Below, piece by piece: positions 1 to 8,582 of a stretch of DNA of 17,792 nucleotides. A program made the translations under genes and the position numbers. The notes beneath the pieces are model-generated. The model searched no databases, had not been told where the DNA came from, and worked only from the letters and a program-made list of their open reading frames with translations. Every line of letters starts with the position of its first letter. The first letter of the stretch is position 1. Source of the stretch: Candidatus Omnitrophota bacterium (GTDB lineage Bacteria; Omnitrophota; Gorgyraeia; Duberdicusellales; 4484-171); NCBI GenBank assembly GCA_016939345.1, contig JAFGHG010000104.1:1-17792 (forward strand), written 5' to 3'.

Positions 1-1438
1 TATCTTGGATATCTTTATAGTCTGCATCCATGCCCTGAAGGTAACCTTTAAGTAAGGTATTATACCTCGAAGCTATTTTAGGAACAGCAATTTTATTATT
101 GGCCTTGATATAGTCAGCTATTATATCTAGACCTTCAGCTTGATCCTGGACAGTATCTAAATATTGGGCTTTGGCAGCTCCACCGGATAAAATATTAAAA
201 TGGGTGCCGTAATAAGGATGATGTGAAAAAACCCTCAAACACTGCAATAGCAAAATAAGCGGAATAAAAATCCTGAGACCTTTAAATTTAGCTAAAGCAA
301 ATAAACCTAAACCGGCAATAATGTCCAAGGCTGTAACAAGCGGAAGCATATGTCTCATGCCTACTTTTGACGAAGCTAAGGAAATAAAGAATAATACAAC
401 CAGGAAATACAAAAGAAGCGATTTAATAAACAGGGCTGTGTTTTTATCATTATTTTTAAAGAAGAGTGATATTAAACCTAATATGAATAAAGGAAGGCTT
501 AAAAAAGTTGTTTTAATAAATAATCTTTTTATATAGTATTTTAAAGCCAGGGATTTTAACCAGTGAAAAATATTATTGAATGACAAGGTAAATCCTCCTC
601 CTGATGCAGGCAAGACTATGGCATAACCCTGAAAAAGGTTTTTGATAACTAATAACGGGTCCAGCCACATCATGGGGAAAAAAATAAAGAAAACAAAAAG
701 AGATACCAAAAGCCAAATAATAAAAGGTTTAATGAATTTACTAAAAAGCTTATAGCAAAGCTTGTTTTCCTTTTGATGCTTGATGGCATCAAAAAACAAA
801 ACTAGTAAAGAAAAAGGGATAAGCGCGAAGGCCGGCGGCTTAGTAAGAAAAGCCAAGCCCCCGCAGAGGGCGGATAAAATCAACCAGGACTTGCTTTCTT
901 TGATCAAATAAACTGCCATCAAAATAACGCTTAAGATCATGAATGAAGAAACCAAGGCATCAACATGCACTACTTTTGAATTAGCTATATGAAAAGGATC
1001 AAGAGCAAGAAAAAAAGCCGAGAAAAAGGCAGCCTTGATATCTATGATTTTTTTTAGCAAAACAAAACATATAACATTAATAATCGAAATAAGCGTGGCC
1101 AGGGGAAGTATGCATAAAAAAATCTCAGTAGACAAATTGGCTTGGCCGCTGAAACCGATAAGGTGGGGTTGAATTGCGTAAAAAATTCCCAGTGCACTGC
1201 CGCAAAGAAACATCAGTGTAACTGCGGTATAATGCTGGGGAAGAAGGTCTTTCCCCCATACCGGAAGTCCGAAATAACTGTTAGCTATATCGAAATTTGA
1301 AAGGTAAAGAGTAAAGGCCTTTGACCTGGCTATCCACTGCAAAGGCCTTGAAACAGGATGGAATAAACGGGGCAAGAAACTCAAAAAAAATACAAGCAAT
1401 AACAAAAAAATTATCGTTCTTTTTGAGTTTAGAGACAT
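1..1438 (-). CDS. Membrane glycosyltransferase, GT39/ArnT-like (PMT_2), C-terminus cut off
   Basis: The frame is open from the ATG at 1438 to the left edge (479 residues), so the C-terminal end lies outside the window. Hydrophobic segments recur throughout, as expected of a polytopic inner-membrane enzyme. Family-like stretches are HVDALVSSFMILSV (about residue 160) and GLAFLTKPPAFALIPF, which match the conserved blocks of dolichyl-phosphate-mannose or ArnT-type transferases. These enzymes move a sugar from a polyprenyl-phosphate carrier to a lipid or protein on the outer face of the membrane. I do not see a clear acidic motif in the first external loop, so the donor and acceptor are unknown. 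In-frame TGA and TAA codons lie directly before the ATG, which makes 1438 the first possible ATG. It begins 17 bases after mscS with no strong ribosome site, which suggests co-transcription. Confidence 0.82.
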   Translation of the reverse strand, partial: MSLNSKRTIIFLLLLVFFLSFLPRLFHPVSRPLQWIARSKAFTLYLSNFDIANSYFGLPVWGKDLLPQHYTAVTLMFLCGSALGIFYAIQPHLIGFSGQANLSTEIFLCILPLATLISIINVICFVLLKKIIDIKAAFFSAFFLALDPFHIANSKVVHVDALVSSFMILSVILMAVYLIKESKSWLILSALCGGLAFLTKPPAFALIPFSLLVLFFDAIKHQKENKLCYKLFSKFIKPFIIWLLVSLFVFFIFFPMMWLDPLLVIKNLFQGYAIVLPASGGGFTLSFNNIFHWLKSLALKYYIKRLFIKTTFLSLPLFILGLISLFFKNNDKNTALFIKSLLLYFLVVLFFISLASSKVGMRHMLPLVTALDIIAGLGLFALAKFKGLRIFIPLILLLQCLRVFSHHPYYGTHFNILSGGAAKAQYLDTVQDQAEGLDIIADYIKANNKIAVPKIASRYNTLLKGYLQGMDADYKDIQD

Positions 1439-1455
1439 TTATCAGAGAAAATAAA

Positions 1456-2919
1456 TCAGCTGTTTTTCTTTTGAACCTGCTCAGCAAAATTACGCATCCA
1501 ATCATTATCACTGCCTGCACCCCAGTATACAGTCCTATGGGGAAAGGGTATTTCAATGCCGAGCTCGTCGAAACGGTTCTTAAGCCGCCTCTTGAATTCC
1601 CGGGATACTTCCCATTGCTTAATAGGCAAGGTCTTGATCCTAAACTTTATGGTTACCTGGGAATCACCGAAATCATCAACGCCAAACATCTCAAGGTCAT
1701 CTAAAATCAATCGTTTAAAATAAGGGTCTTTTCTCATGCCTGCGCCGATTTCCTTGATAACTTCGATGACTTTATCGACATTTTCCTTATAGGCTACACC
1801 GATATCAAATAAGGCTTGTGCATATTCCTTGGTAAAATTGACTACTGTTTTTACTTCGCCGTTTGGTATGATTATCACCCTTCCTTCCAGATCGCGGAGA
1901 CTAGTGATCCTTAAATTTATATTCTCCACAAGGCCTCCGTACTCATTTATTTTTACCACATCGTTTACCCGGTACTGGTCTTCGATAAGGATAAATAGAC
2001 CATTTATCAAATCACGTATTAGATACTGGCCGCCAAAACCAAAAGCAAGCCCGACTATCCCTGCTCCGGCAAGAAGCGGGGCCATATTAAGGCCGAAGTA
2101 CTCCAAGACCATAAAAGCGACTGTGCCAAAAATCAAAATATTTCCCAGCCAAATAAAAAGACTGCCGACAGTCTTCAGCCTAAGTACTGTCCCGGCCTCG
2201 CGTATAGCATCTTTCTGGCTGATAATCTTCTCAAATTTTTTAATGGAAAATTTCAACAAAAACATCAAGAATATCCCCACCAAAATTATAAAACCGACCC
2301 TTATGGTCTTTTCTATTATCGGCATCTTGTTGATCTTTTCAGTTTTTACTGCCTCCAATTCTTTCTCCAGGACTTCAATCTTTTTTAACGATGCCTGCAT
2401 AGATGTCTCGGCGTTTTTTGCTTTTAGCTCAGCCACAGATAGTTTTTCTTTAGCCAGTGATGCTTCTTTTTTAAGCCGCTCAGATTCATTCTCCAGCTCT
2501 TTTGCTTTTTTAAGAGCCTCAGGATCTTTGGTCAGCTTAGCTTCTTTTTTTAGCAATTCTGCTTCTTTTTCAGCAATACCCGCTGCTTCTTCCTTAAGCT
2601 GAGCTTCTTTTTCAATGGCTTCCTTTTCTTTAAGTACTTTTTCAGCTTCCTGCTTTACTTTTTCAACAGCTTCTTTATTTTCTTTTATGGCCTGTTCTTT
2701 GGCTTTCTGTGTTTCTTCTAATTCTTTGGTATCAACTGCCGCCGGATTATCTCCGCTAGTTTCAGTTTTTTCGCTAACAGTTGTTACGGCATTTGGGGTC
2801 TGCACAGCATCTTTTGTAGTGAAATTAGCTGTCTGTGAGTATACAGATTTAGTATTTGCGGCCATAAAAATAACAGAAATGGCTAAGGTGGCAATAAACA
2901 GTTTCTGCAAAAAATTCAC
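1456..2919 (-). CDS. MscS-family mechanosensitive channel with long N-terminal coiled coil
   Basis: 487 residues. The N-terminus looks like a signal peptide (residues 1-29). A linker and a Lys/Glu/Ala-rich coiled coil (about 63-197) follow, probably periplasmic. Then come three membrane segments (about 205-225, 250-272, 280-300) and the MscS core. The pore-lining helix is visible as GAGIVGLAFGFGGQYLIRDL. It is followed by the beta-domain (VVKINEYGG, VIIIPNGEV) and the C-terminal alpha/beta vestibule. Family members open under membrane tension and release solutes during osmotic downshock. The start is GTG at 2919, with GGAGGG six to seven bases upstream. It lies 34 bases after doxX and 17 before the glycosyltransferase, so it is probably in the same operon. 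The coiled-coil extension makes the protein longer than the small MscS type. Confidence 0.93.
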   Translation of the reverse strand: MNFLQKLFIATLAISVIFMAANTKSVYSQTANFTTKDAVQTPNAVTTVSEKTETSGDNPAAVDTKELEETQKAKEQAIKENKEAVEKVKQEAEKVLKEKEAIEKEAQLKEEAAGIAEKEAELLKKEAKLTKDPEALKKAKELENESERLKKEASLAKEKLSVAELKAKNAETSMQASLKKIEVLEKELEAVKTEKINKMPIIEKTIRVGFIILVGIFLMFLLKFSIKKFEKIISQKDAIREAGTVLRLKTVGSLFIWLGNILIFGTVAFMVLEYFGLNMAPLLAGAGIVGLAFGFGGQYLIRDLINGLFILIEDQYRVNDVVKINEYGGLVENINLRITSLRDLEGRVIIIPNGEVKTVVNFTKEYAQALFDIGVAYKENVDKVIEVIKEIGAGMRKDPYFKRLILDDLEMFGVDDFGDSQVTIKFRIKTLPIKQWEVSREFKRRLKNRFDELGIEIPFPHRTVYWGAGSDNDWMRNFAEQVQKKNS

Positions 2920-2953
2920 TTCTTCCCTCCTTAAATTTTAAAAATTATAATAA

Positions 2954-3385
2954 TCAGCCTTTCTTATCTTTTTTACCTGAAAAAAATTTATAATCAAGAG
3001 AAAATTTACCTGCTCCGATGAAAACCAGGCTCAAAAAAACCACGAACAGTTCTATGGGTTGAGATGCTGCCATGACCCCGTTTCCCTTATTTATAAGAAG
3101 CAATGAGGCAACCAGCATGGTAAAAGCCATAAACCCGCTTGCTGCTCTTGTCAGAAATCCGATAATCAGTAAAATACCTCCGCCAAACTCAGAGAAAGCT
3201 GCCATAAAGCCCCAGAAAGCCGGTGCAAAACTGATGCCTAAATTAGTCATCGCCATACCCAGGCTGCTCCACTTCTCGTAACCTGCAGCTATCTTTGGAA
3301 ATCCGTGCATAATAAACATGATTCCTATACCGGCCCTTAAAATAAGAATTCCTGAGTGTTTAAAATTTTCATTTAGTATCTTCAT
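2954..3385 (-). CDS. DoxX family membrane protein
   Basis: 143 residues with four hydrophobic helices. The family pattern is visible: RAGIGIMFIMHGFPKI in helix 1, FSEFGGGILLIIGFLTR in helix 2, and GAGKFSLDYKF at the C-terminus. DoxX proteins are small inner-membrane proteins. Some are subunits of thiosulfate:quinone oxidoreductase and others belong to oxidative-stress complexes, but most have no known reaction. The start is well supported by GGGGAGG about eight bases before the ATG. The first 17 bases overlap the end of the NDH-2-like flavoprotein gene in another frame, so the two are probably translationally coupled. That context points to a membrane-redox role. The exact substrate cannot be read from the sequence. 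Confidence 0.9.
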   Translation of the reverse strand: MKILNENFKHSGILILRAGIGIMFIMHGFPKIAAGYEKWSSLGMAMTNLGISFAPAFWGFMAAFSEFGGGILLIIGFLTRAASGFMAFTMLVASLLLINKGNGVMAASQPIELFVVFLSLVFIGAGKFSLDYKFFSGKKDKKG

Positions 3386-4511
3386 GTTTATTTCCTCCCC
3401 TAATCAAATCCTTAATAAGTCCGAACTTATTATAAAAAGTCAAAGACCTGTATATGCACATAAAAAAATGCAGAAAGGTAGCCAAAAATCCCTTAACCTT
3501 TATGCCTAGAACAATTCCGCAGGATCTATTATTGACCATTGGGACTATATAACCTAAATCCCTAGGCCTGTATTTAATCAGTCTTTTATTTTTTTGTGTG
3601 CTTATAATGTTTTTTGCTGCTATCCGGCCCTGGACCAGAGAAAACTGTATTGCCATCCTTAAAGGAACATTTTTATGATTAAAACAGGAAGCATCACCTA
3701 TGACAAAGCAATTTTCAGATAAACGCAGATATTCGTCAACTACGACCCTGTTCTGCCTGCCCCTCTGGCCTTTTAGGTTATCAACAATATCCGGAACCTT
3801 AACCCCCGCACACCAGATAAGCATGCAATCCTTCAACTGCCTTTTGTCGGATAAAGTTATATCCCGGTTCTCCACCTTCTCTATGCTGGAGCCGGTGATA
3901 ATATCGATTTCAAGTCTCTTTAGATTTTCAATGGTATAATCCTTGATCCAACCGGGAAGAGGCCCCAGTATACCTGAAGACTGTTCGATGATTGTTATTT
4001 TTTTTCCGGTCATGTTTTTTTTAAAATAGCTTCTTAAATTTGTAGCTATTTCAATTCCTGTATACCCGCCCCCGGCAATTATACACTGAGAAAATTGTTT
4101 TTCTCTTAAACTTGACATTAATCTTAAAGTATCGCCTACTGAATCTAATTTGTAAGCGATGCTCTCAATCTGAGAATTTCCGTAAAAATTAGTCTGGCTC
4201 CCGCATGATACTACCAGATAATCATATGACAAGCGGCCTTTTTCAGTAACGATCTCACGATTCGGGGCATCAATTGTTTTTACTTCCTGATTGATAAAAT
4301 CAGCCTTCAACTTTGCGCATAAGGATTTCAGGTCTGCCTTCAAATATTCGGGCTTTATTCCTCTACCGATAAGATCAGGCAGCAAAGGAAGAAAATCAAA
4401 ACTCTCTTTTTTATCGATAAGGGTGATCTCAAAACCTTTTCCAAATCTGCATAAGTTGGTTAGAAAACTTATGCCGGCAAATCCTCCTCCGACGATAACT
4501 ACTTTACTCAT
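3369..4511 (-). CDS. NDH-2-like FAD/NAD(P)-dependent pyridine nucleotide-disulfide oxidoreductase
   Basis: 380 residues from the ATG at 4511. This start overlaps the prenyltransferase stop as ATGA and places the nucleotide-binding motif at the expected distance from the N-terminus. A longer reading from 4541 adds ten residues that look non-native. The FAD motif GGGFAG is at residues 8-13 and the NAD(P)H Rossmann motif GGGYTG at 147-152. VIGDAS (270-275) binds the flavin, and AIQFSLVQGRIAAKN (287-301) resembles the NDH-2 quinone-side helix. Family members pass electrons from NADH to quinone at the inner membrane without pumping protons. The C-terminal segment around 335-356 is hydrophobic and could anchor the protein. 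Lying between a MenA-like prenyltransferase and DoxX, a quinone-reducing role is likely, but a ferredoxin or sulfide oxidoreductase cannot be excluded. Confidence 0.88.
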   Translation of the reverse strand: MSKVVIVGGGFAGISFLTNLCRFGKGFEITLIDKKESFDFLPLLPDLIGRGIKPEYLKADLKSLCAKLKADFINQEVKTIDAPNREIVTEKGRLSYDYLVVSCGSQTNFYGNSQIESIAYKLDSVGDTLRLMSSLREKQFSQCIIAGGGYTGIEIATNLRSYFKKNMTGKKITIIEQSSGILGPLPGWIKDYTIENLKRLEIDIITGSSIEKVENRDITLSDKRQLKDCMLIWCAGVKVPDIVDNLKGQRGRQNRVVVDEYLRLSENCFVIGDASCFNHKNVPLRMAIQFSLVQGRIAAKNIISTQKNKRLIKYRPRDLGYIVPMVNNRSCGIVLGIKVKGFLATFLHFFMCIYRSLTFYNKFGLIKDLIRGGNKHEDTK

Positions 4512-5407
4512 AATAAAATACCGGCTATCATTATGATACAAGCTGCAGTCTGTATATGTATAGTCAGCTTGGAAGAAGCAACCAGCTTCTCTTTGTTCAG
4601 ATATTCTTTTTTTAGGATAAAAGTTGCCTTGATTACTATAAACAAAAGACCTAAAGCCCCGGCAGAAATCCAGCTAAGATATCCTCTAGCCAGATTGATT
4701 AAAATAAAAGCTAAACCAGTAATTTCTAGGATAAAGTAAAAAATGTAGCTTTTTTCAGGGCCGATTATGCTTATCAAAGTATTTTTCCCTGATTTTATAT
4801 CATCGAAGAAATCCGGTACTTCGTTGGCAAAAAGGATTGCTGTTGTAAAAAAACCTGCAGGAAGAGAAAGAAAAAAAGGTTTTAAACCAGGGAAAATCCC
4901 GGTTTGGATATAATAAGCGCCCATGACCAGAGCCGGGCCGAAAAGCATAAAAATAATTAATTCCCCGAGTCTATGATATAAAAGCTGTAAAGGCTTGTGG
5001 GAATAAGAAAATCCAAGGAACAATATTAAAAAGTAATAACCTAAAACAGCTAAAGTCCCCATAGCAAAACAAAGACCTATGACTGCCGAAAAGGCAATAA
5101 AAAATGAGAACAAAGAAAGCTGCAGGTAAAATTTTTGCGACAAAACCCCCTCCTGTATAAGCTTTGAACCTCCGAAAAAACCAAAAAAGTGCGTATCCTG
5201 CCAGTCAGCACCAGATTTGGAATCAGCATAATCATTCATGAGATTGGCTCCTATATGAGTAAAGACAACAGAGACCAAACCCATTAAAAAACGCAGCCAT
5301 AATAAATCATCTTTTGCAATCAAAGTCCCCAAAATAAACGGCAAAACACTGGCAGTCAAAAATGGAAGCCTCAAAGCCCGGATGTAAATATGCAGATTGT
5401 TTTTCAT
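4508..5407 (-). CDS. UbiA-family prenyltransferase, MenA-like
   Basis: 299 residues and about eight to nine hydrophobic helices. The two metal/diphosphate-binding motifs of the UbiA superfamily are visible: NDYADSKSGAD (residues 58-68) and NEVPDFFDDIKSGKNTL (195-211). The segment GGSKLIQEGVLS following the first motif resembles MenA, which attaches a polyprenyl chain to 1,4-dihydroxy-2-naphthoate in menaquinone synthesis. The aromatic substrate is inference, because no other men gene is in the window. A lycopene elongase (CrtEb/Lye type) was considered because of the carotenoid genes nearby, but the motif surroundings fit MenA better. It is divergent from the polyprenyl synthase across 36 bases, shows no Shine-Dalgarno, and has a TATAAT at 5423-5428 that could serve as its -10. 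Its stop overlaps the flavoprotein start by four bases. Confidence 0.85.
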   Translation of the reverse strand: MKNNLHIYIRALRLPFLTASVLPFILGTLIAKDDLLWLRFLMGLVSVVFTHIGANLMNDYADSKSGADWQDTHFFGFFGGSKLIQEGVLSQKFYLQLSLFSFFIAFSAVIGLCFAMGTLAVLGYYFLILFLGFSYSHKPLQLLYHRLGELIIFMLFGPALVMGAYYIQTGIFPGLKPFFLSLPAGFFTTAILFANEVPDFFDDIKSGKNTLISIIGPEKSYIFYFILEITGLAFILINLARGYLSWISAGALGLLFIVIKATFILKKEYLNKEKLVASSKLTIHIQTAACIIMIAGILL

Positions 5408-5443
5408 TGTTTAAAATATTAAATTATATGATACCATAAAGAT

Positions 5444-6484
5444 ATGATTAAGATAATAAAAAATAGGCTGGATAGCGAAATTTCAAAACTTTATGAACAA
5501 GTGAATACTGTTTATGGTTTGAATAAAATATCGCCTCTTTTATCTAAGTCTATTAAAGAGTTTATCTTACGTAAAGGCAAACGCCTTCGTCCAATACTTT
5601 TTATTCTCGGATATAAGGGTTTTAGCAAAAAAACACCTCCTGGACTCTACAGCAGCTCTTTGGCAGTCGAGTTGTTGCACGATTTCATGCTGATCCACGA
5701 CGACATAATAGATAAGTCAAGCTTAAGGCGGGCAAAACCATCCATGCACGCAAAGCTTGATAATTACCTTAATAGATACAAAAAACCGAAATTCAACGGC
5801 AGCGACCTAAGCTTGATTTTGGGAGATGTGCTTTATGCCATTGCCATTGATTCGTTCCTTAAGATAAATGAAGACAGGGCCCGCAAAGAAAAAGCCCTTA
5901 AGAGACTTACTGAGTCAGCTATTTTGACCGGCACGGGCGAATTCCTGGAATTGTTAGCTATTCTGCAACCAATATCTAAAATAAATGAAAATGAAATTTT
6001 GCAAATATACGACTATAAAACAGCCGACTACAGCTTTTCCACCCCTCTAACTTGCGGGGCGATACTTGCCGGGGCTAAGTCTTCTGAAATCAAGAAATTG
6101 TCTGATTTTGGGATTTTTTTAGGCCGGGCCTTCCAAATCAAGGATGATATCTTAAGTCTATTTGAAAAGGAAAAAAAAATGGGCAAACCATCTTTGTCTG
6201 ACATCCAAGAGGCGAAGAGGACATTGCTGATCATCAAGGCTTACCAATATTCAGTAAAAAGAGATAAGCAGATCATAAACGATATCTTTGCAAAGGACAA
6301 AACAGATGAAAATGACTTGAGACAAATACGCCGGATAATAAAAGGGTCAGGGTCACTTGATTATTCGCAAAGAAAGGTTGCGGGCCTTCTTGAAAAGTCG
6401 CAGGAATTGCTTTCTGATCTAAATATCAATAATAAGTGCAAAGAAGCTCTCTTTGGTTATTCTAAAGAAATATTAGAGGCTTAA
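5444..6484 (+). CDS. Polyprenyl diphosphate synthase, probably geranylgeranyl diphosphate synthase
   Basis: 346 residues. The first aspartate-rich motif is HDDIID (D86, D87, D90) with the usual downstream RRAKPSMH. The second is FQIKDDILSLF (D234, D235, S238), followed by GKPSLSDIQEAKRT. The enzyme condenses isopentenyl diphosphate with allylic diphosphates. Phe81, five residues before the first Asp, is the position that limits chain length in archaeal-type GGPP synthases, so a C20 product is plausible and would feed CrtB. A longer product for a quinone tail is the alternative. The second motif ends in Ser rather than Asp. The start ATG at 5444 has no good ribosome site. A TATGAT at 5427-5432 or TACCAT at 5432-5437 would give a very short leader or none. 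The gene is convergent with treT, with only 16 bases between them. Confidence 0.93.
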   Translation: MIKIIKNRLDSEISKLYEQVNTVYGLNKISPLLSKSIKEFILRKGKRLRPILFILGYKGFSKKTPPGLYSSSLAVELLHDFMLIHDDIIDKSSLRRAKPSMHAKLDNYLNRYKKPKFNGSDLSLILGDVLYAIAIDSFLKINEDRARKEKALKRLTESAILTGTGEFLELLAILQPISKINENEILQIYDYKTADYSFSTPLTCGAILAGAKSSEIKKLSDFGIFLGRAFQIKDDILSLFEKEKKMGKPSLSDIQEAKRTLLIIKAYQYSVKRDKQIINDIFAKDKTDENDLRQIRRIIKGSGSLDYSQRKVAGLLEKSQELLSDLNINNKCKEALFGYSKEILEA

Positions 6485-6500
6485 AAGGCAGATCTGCTGT

Positions 6501-7715
6501 TTATTTCAATACCTCATCTAATAGATCAAGATAATCCGAAACCAGCCTGGTAGTAAGAAAATTATCCCTGACTCTCTCTTTGGCTTTCTTTCCTAAATTT
6601 TCAGCCAGTTTGGGGTTTTTTAAAACTTCTACGACCTTTTCTGCGCACTCTTTGTAATTATGAGGGTCCACAAGAAAGCCGTTTTCGCCGTCTGTTATCT
6701 GGCTTGGTATGCCCCCTACATTTCCGGCAATGACCGGCTTAGCTTTCCATAAGGCTTCAGTTACAGTCAATGCAAAACCTTCGCGGATAGATTTTTGAAG
6801 TATAACCGTAGAGAACCTTTGGATAGCATTTACAATCAGCTCGTTGTTGCCGACCACAAATATAACATCGCCTTCTTTTTCGAATTTTTTGGCCTTCTTA
6901 TATACACGATCATATATCTTTATGCCCTCTGGATCGTCAGTTGCTAGATTGTAGCAGTAAAGCAGACGGCAATCTACCTCTTCCTTTACCAGACTGAAAA
7001 CCTCAAGCACGCCCTCTGGGTCTTTCCAGGGATCCATACGCGAAACCTGGGTTATTATCGGTTTATCTCTCGGGATATTAAGTTCGTTAAGACAATTAAG
7101 CAGCTCCTGCTCGCTCAATTCCCGGTTTTTCAATGACAGAGGGTCAATAGCCGGGGCTATCACTCTTTGCGGTACTGGTATGTCTGGTTTTTTATATTTT
7201 TCACTGGAAACAATAATAATATCGTACCTAATCATAAATTGTTTAAGAAAATCCCAAAGCTCCTCATTGGGTTCTGTAATATCAATATGACAGCGCCATA
7301 TCCAGGGCTGCTGCTTACGGTAAAACTTTATCAAGGGTAAGGGCTGAGGATCATGGACTATAAGACAATCATAAATATTTAAATGAGTAAAATTGGCATA
7401 TTCCTGATTAATCTCCATATAAAGGGATTTTTTATGATCATCCAGTTCTAGAGTACCACTTTGCAGGGCATTATGAAAACTTTTGGTAACATCAAAAAAA
7501 GCCGGACTGCCATGGATAGTCCTCCATTCGGCATCAAGGCCCACTTCATTCATAAACGGGACCAACCTGCCAAGTATTTCGGCAACTCCTCCTCCAAGGA
7601 AAGTAGCATTAACATTTGCCACCCGTTTTCCGTAAAGCCGGCTGGCTTTTTTATATATCTTTGATATGGTTTCTGCTCCTACTATATCAATATAGTCACC
7701 AATACTGCGCAACAT
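6501..7715 (-). CDS. treT: Trehalose synthase (TreT-type GT4 glycosyltransferase)
   Basis: 404 residues, the usual TreT length. TreT joins a nucleotide-diphosphate glucose to glucose to give trehalose in the cytoplasm in a single step. The glycine-rich block FLGGGVAEILGRLVPFM (39-55), then FFDVTKSFHNALQ (73-85) and VHDPQPLPL (120-128), are typical of this subfamily. The GT4 C-terminal half shows SRMDPWKDP (225-233) for the nucleotide-sugar phosphates and the EX7E pair E312/E320 in REGFALTVTEAL. A ribosome site GGGGGAC lies just before the ATG. A TATAAT at 7767-7772 may drive it separately from mipA. The expected role is osmotic or desiccation protection. A few related enzymes make other disaccharides, so the acceptor is inferred. 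Confidence 0.9.
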   Translation of the reverse strand: MLRSIGDYIDIVGAETISKIYKKASRLYGKRVANVNATFLGGGVAEILGRLVPFMNEVGLDAEWRTIHGSPAFFDVTKSFHNALQSGTLELDDHKKSLYMEINQEYANFTHLNIYDCLIVHDPQPLPLIKFYRKQQPWIWRCHIDITEPNEELWDFLKQFMIRYDIIIVSSEKYKKPDIPVPQRVIAPAIDPLSLKNRELSEQELLNCLNELNIPRDKPIITQVSRMDPWKDPEGVLEVFSLVKEEVDCRLLYCYNLATDDPEGIKIYDRVYKKAKKFEKEGDVIFVVGNNELIVNAIQRFSTVILQKSIREGFALTVTEALWKAKPVIAGNVGGIPSQITDGENGFLVDPHNYKECAEKVVEVLKNPKLAENLGKKAKERVRDNFLTTRLVSDYLDLLDEVLK

Positions 7716-7766
7716 GTGTCCCCCTTTTTTTTAATATATTTACAAAGCGAAAAGCTGCAGAGGTTT

Positions 7767-7772
7767 ATTATA
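7767..7772 (-). promoter_or_regulatory. Possible -10 box for treT
   Basis: TATAAT on the minus strand, about 50 bases upstream of the treT ATG and inside the 88-base gap between mipA and treT. The best -35 candidate upstream is only a weak TTTTTA, so this is a tentative call that rests mainly on the perfect -10 match. Confidence 0.35.
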
Positions 7773-7803
7773 GCAGTTTAAGCTGTATTTAAAAAATAAA
7801 ATA

Positions 7804-8577
7804 TCAGAACTTATAAACGATGCCGCCGGCATATCTCATTGTGCTGTCCTGATTAACAATCGGGCTCTCCTTGATTATATCATCGAGATGTTCATACTCG
7901 ACGTCTAAAACAGCTACCCATTTTTCCAGGAAGGGAATTCTTATCTGAGTGCCGGCTGTATAATTAATCGCATCATCACCGGCATAGGCAGGTCTGTTTA
8001 CCCTGACTTCGTTCGGTTCAACCCCATAGTAGTAATCTATTAGGTCCTTACTCTGCCACTTTGCTCCGCAGCGTGGGACTAAAATACCCTTAAAAAGCTC
8101 TGTAGAAACAACAACCGTAGCCTCATGCCCTTTATGCTCTCCAAGGGTATCGGTAACGAAGTTTGCTTTAGTAGTAAAATAATCCTGCTTAGCTACAAAG
8201 CCTAAACCTCCATCAACGCTCCATTCACGGTCCTCCATTCCAGCTAAATCATTGCTGTCATCTGCTTCATAACCCATTAACCTTGGCTTGGCTATAACCG
8301 AAGCCCTTAAATAATCGTTTTCACCGATAATAAAACCAAGGGTATTGTAATCGATATAAACCCGCTGGTATTGGGCGTTGATCAAGGGAATTGGTATTAT
8401 ATCGTCATCAACACCGGTATAAGGCCGTTCTGCCATAATAGCCCCTGCTCCAAAATAATTAAACTGGACTTCTTCGGGCACGTTTTCAGCGGCGAAAAAC
8501 TCATCGATAGCACCTGGATAGGAACTATTAAGATGCAAAAAAGTAACTAAAAACAATAAAAATAATATTTTTTTCAT
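7804..8577 (-). CDS. MipA/OmpV family outer-membrane protein
   Basis: 257 residues with a signal peptide (about 1-18: MKKILFLLFLVTFLHL and a following small-residue stretch) and a C-terminal Phe (VYKF), as in outer-membrane beta-barrels. Family-like blocks are GAGAIMAERPYTGVDDD, the PIPLINAQYQRVYIDY strand, GYEADDSNDLAGMEDRE, DYYYGVEPNEVR and the late SPIV segment. MipA/OmpV proteins are barrels that in some bacteria scaffold murein enzymes and in others act as osmoregulated or antigenic porin-like proteins. The transport role here is unknown. The ribosome site TAAGGAGGTAA is close to ideal. Its presence supports a two-membrane cell envelope. It lies 110 bases downstream of the TPR gene and has its own promoter candidate. 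Confidence 0.87.
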   Translation of the reverse strand: MKKILFLLFLVTFLHLNSSYPGAIDEFFAAENVPEEVQFNYFGAGAIMAERPYTGVDDDIIPIPLINAQYQRVYIDYNTLGFIIGENDYLRASVIAKPRLMGYEADDSNDLAGMEDREWSVDGGLGFVAKQDYFTTKANFVTDTLGEHKGHEATVVVSTELFKGILVPRCGAKWQSKDLIDYYYGVEPNEVRVNRPAYAGDDAINYTAGTQIRIPFLEKWVAVLDVEYEHLDDIIKESPIVNQDSTMRYAGGIVYKF

Positions 8578-8582
8578 ATTTA

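Noticed and set aside
1829..2941. Long plus-strand open frames opposite mscS (Ser/Phe-rich proteins of 257 and 108 residues)
   Set aside because: They are the antisense image of the Lys/Glu/Ala coiled-coil codons of the MscS gene. They show no domain and no ribosome site, and the minus-strand gene is well supported.
4508..5407. UbiA protein as a lycopene elongase for C50 carotenoids
   Set aside because: Nearby carotenoid genes made this attractive, but the residues around both Asp motifs and the segment GGSKLIQEGVLS are MenA-like, and the operon partners are redox proteins.
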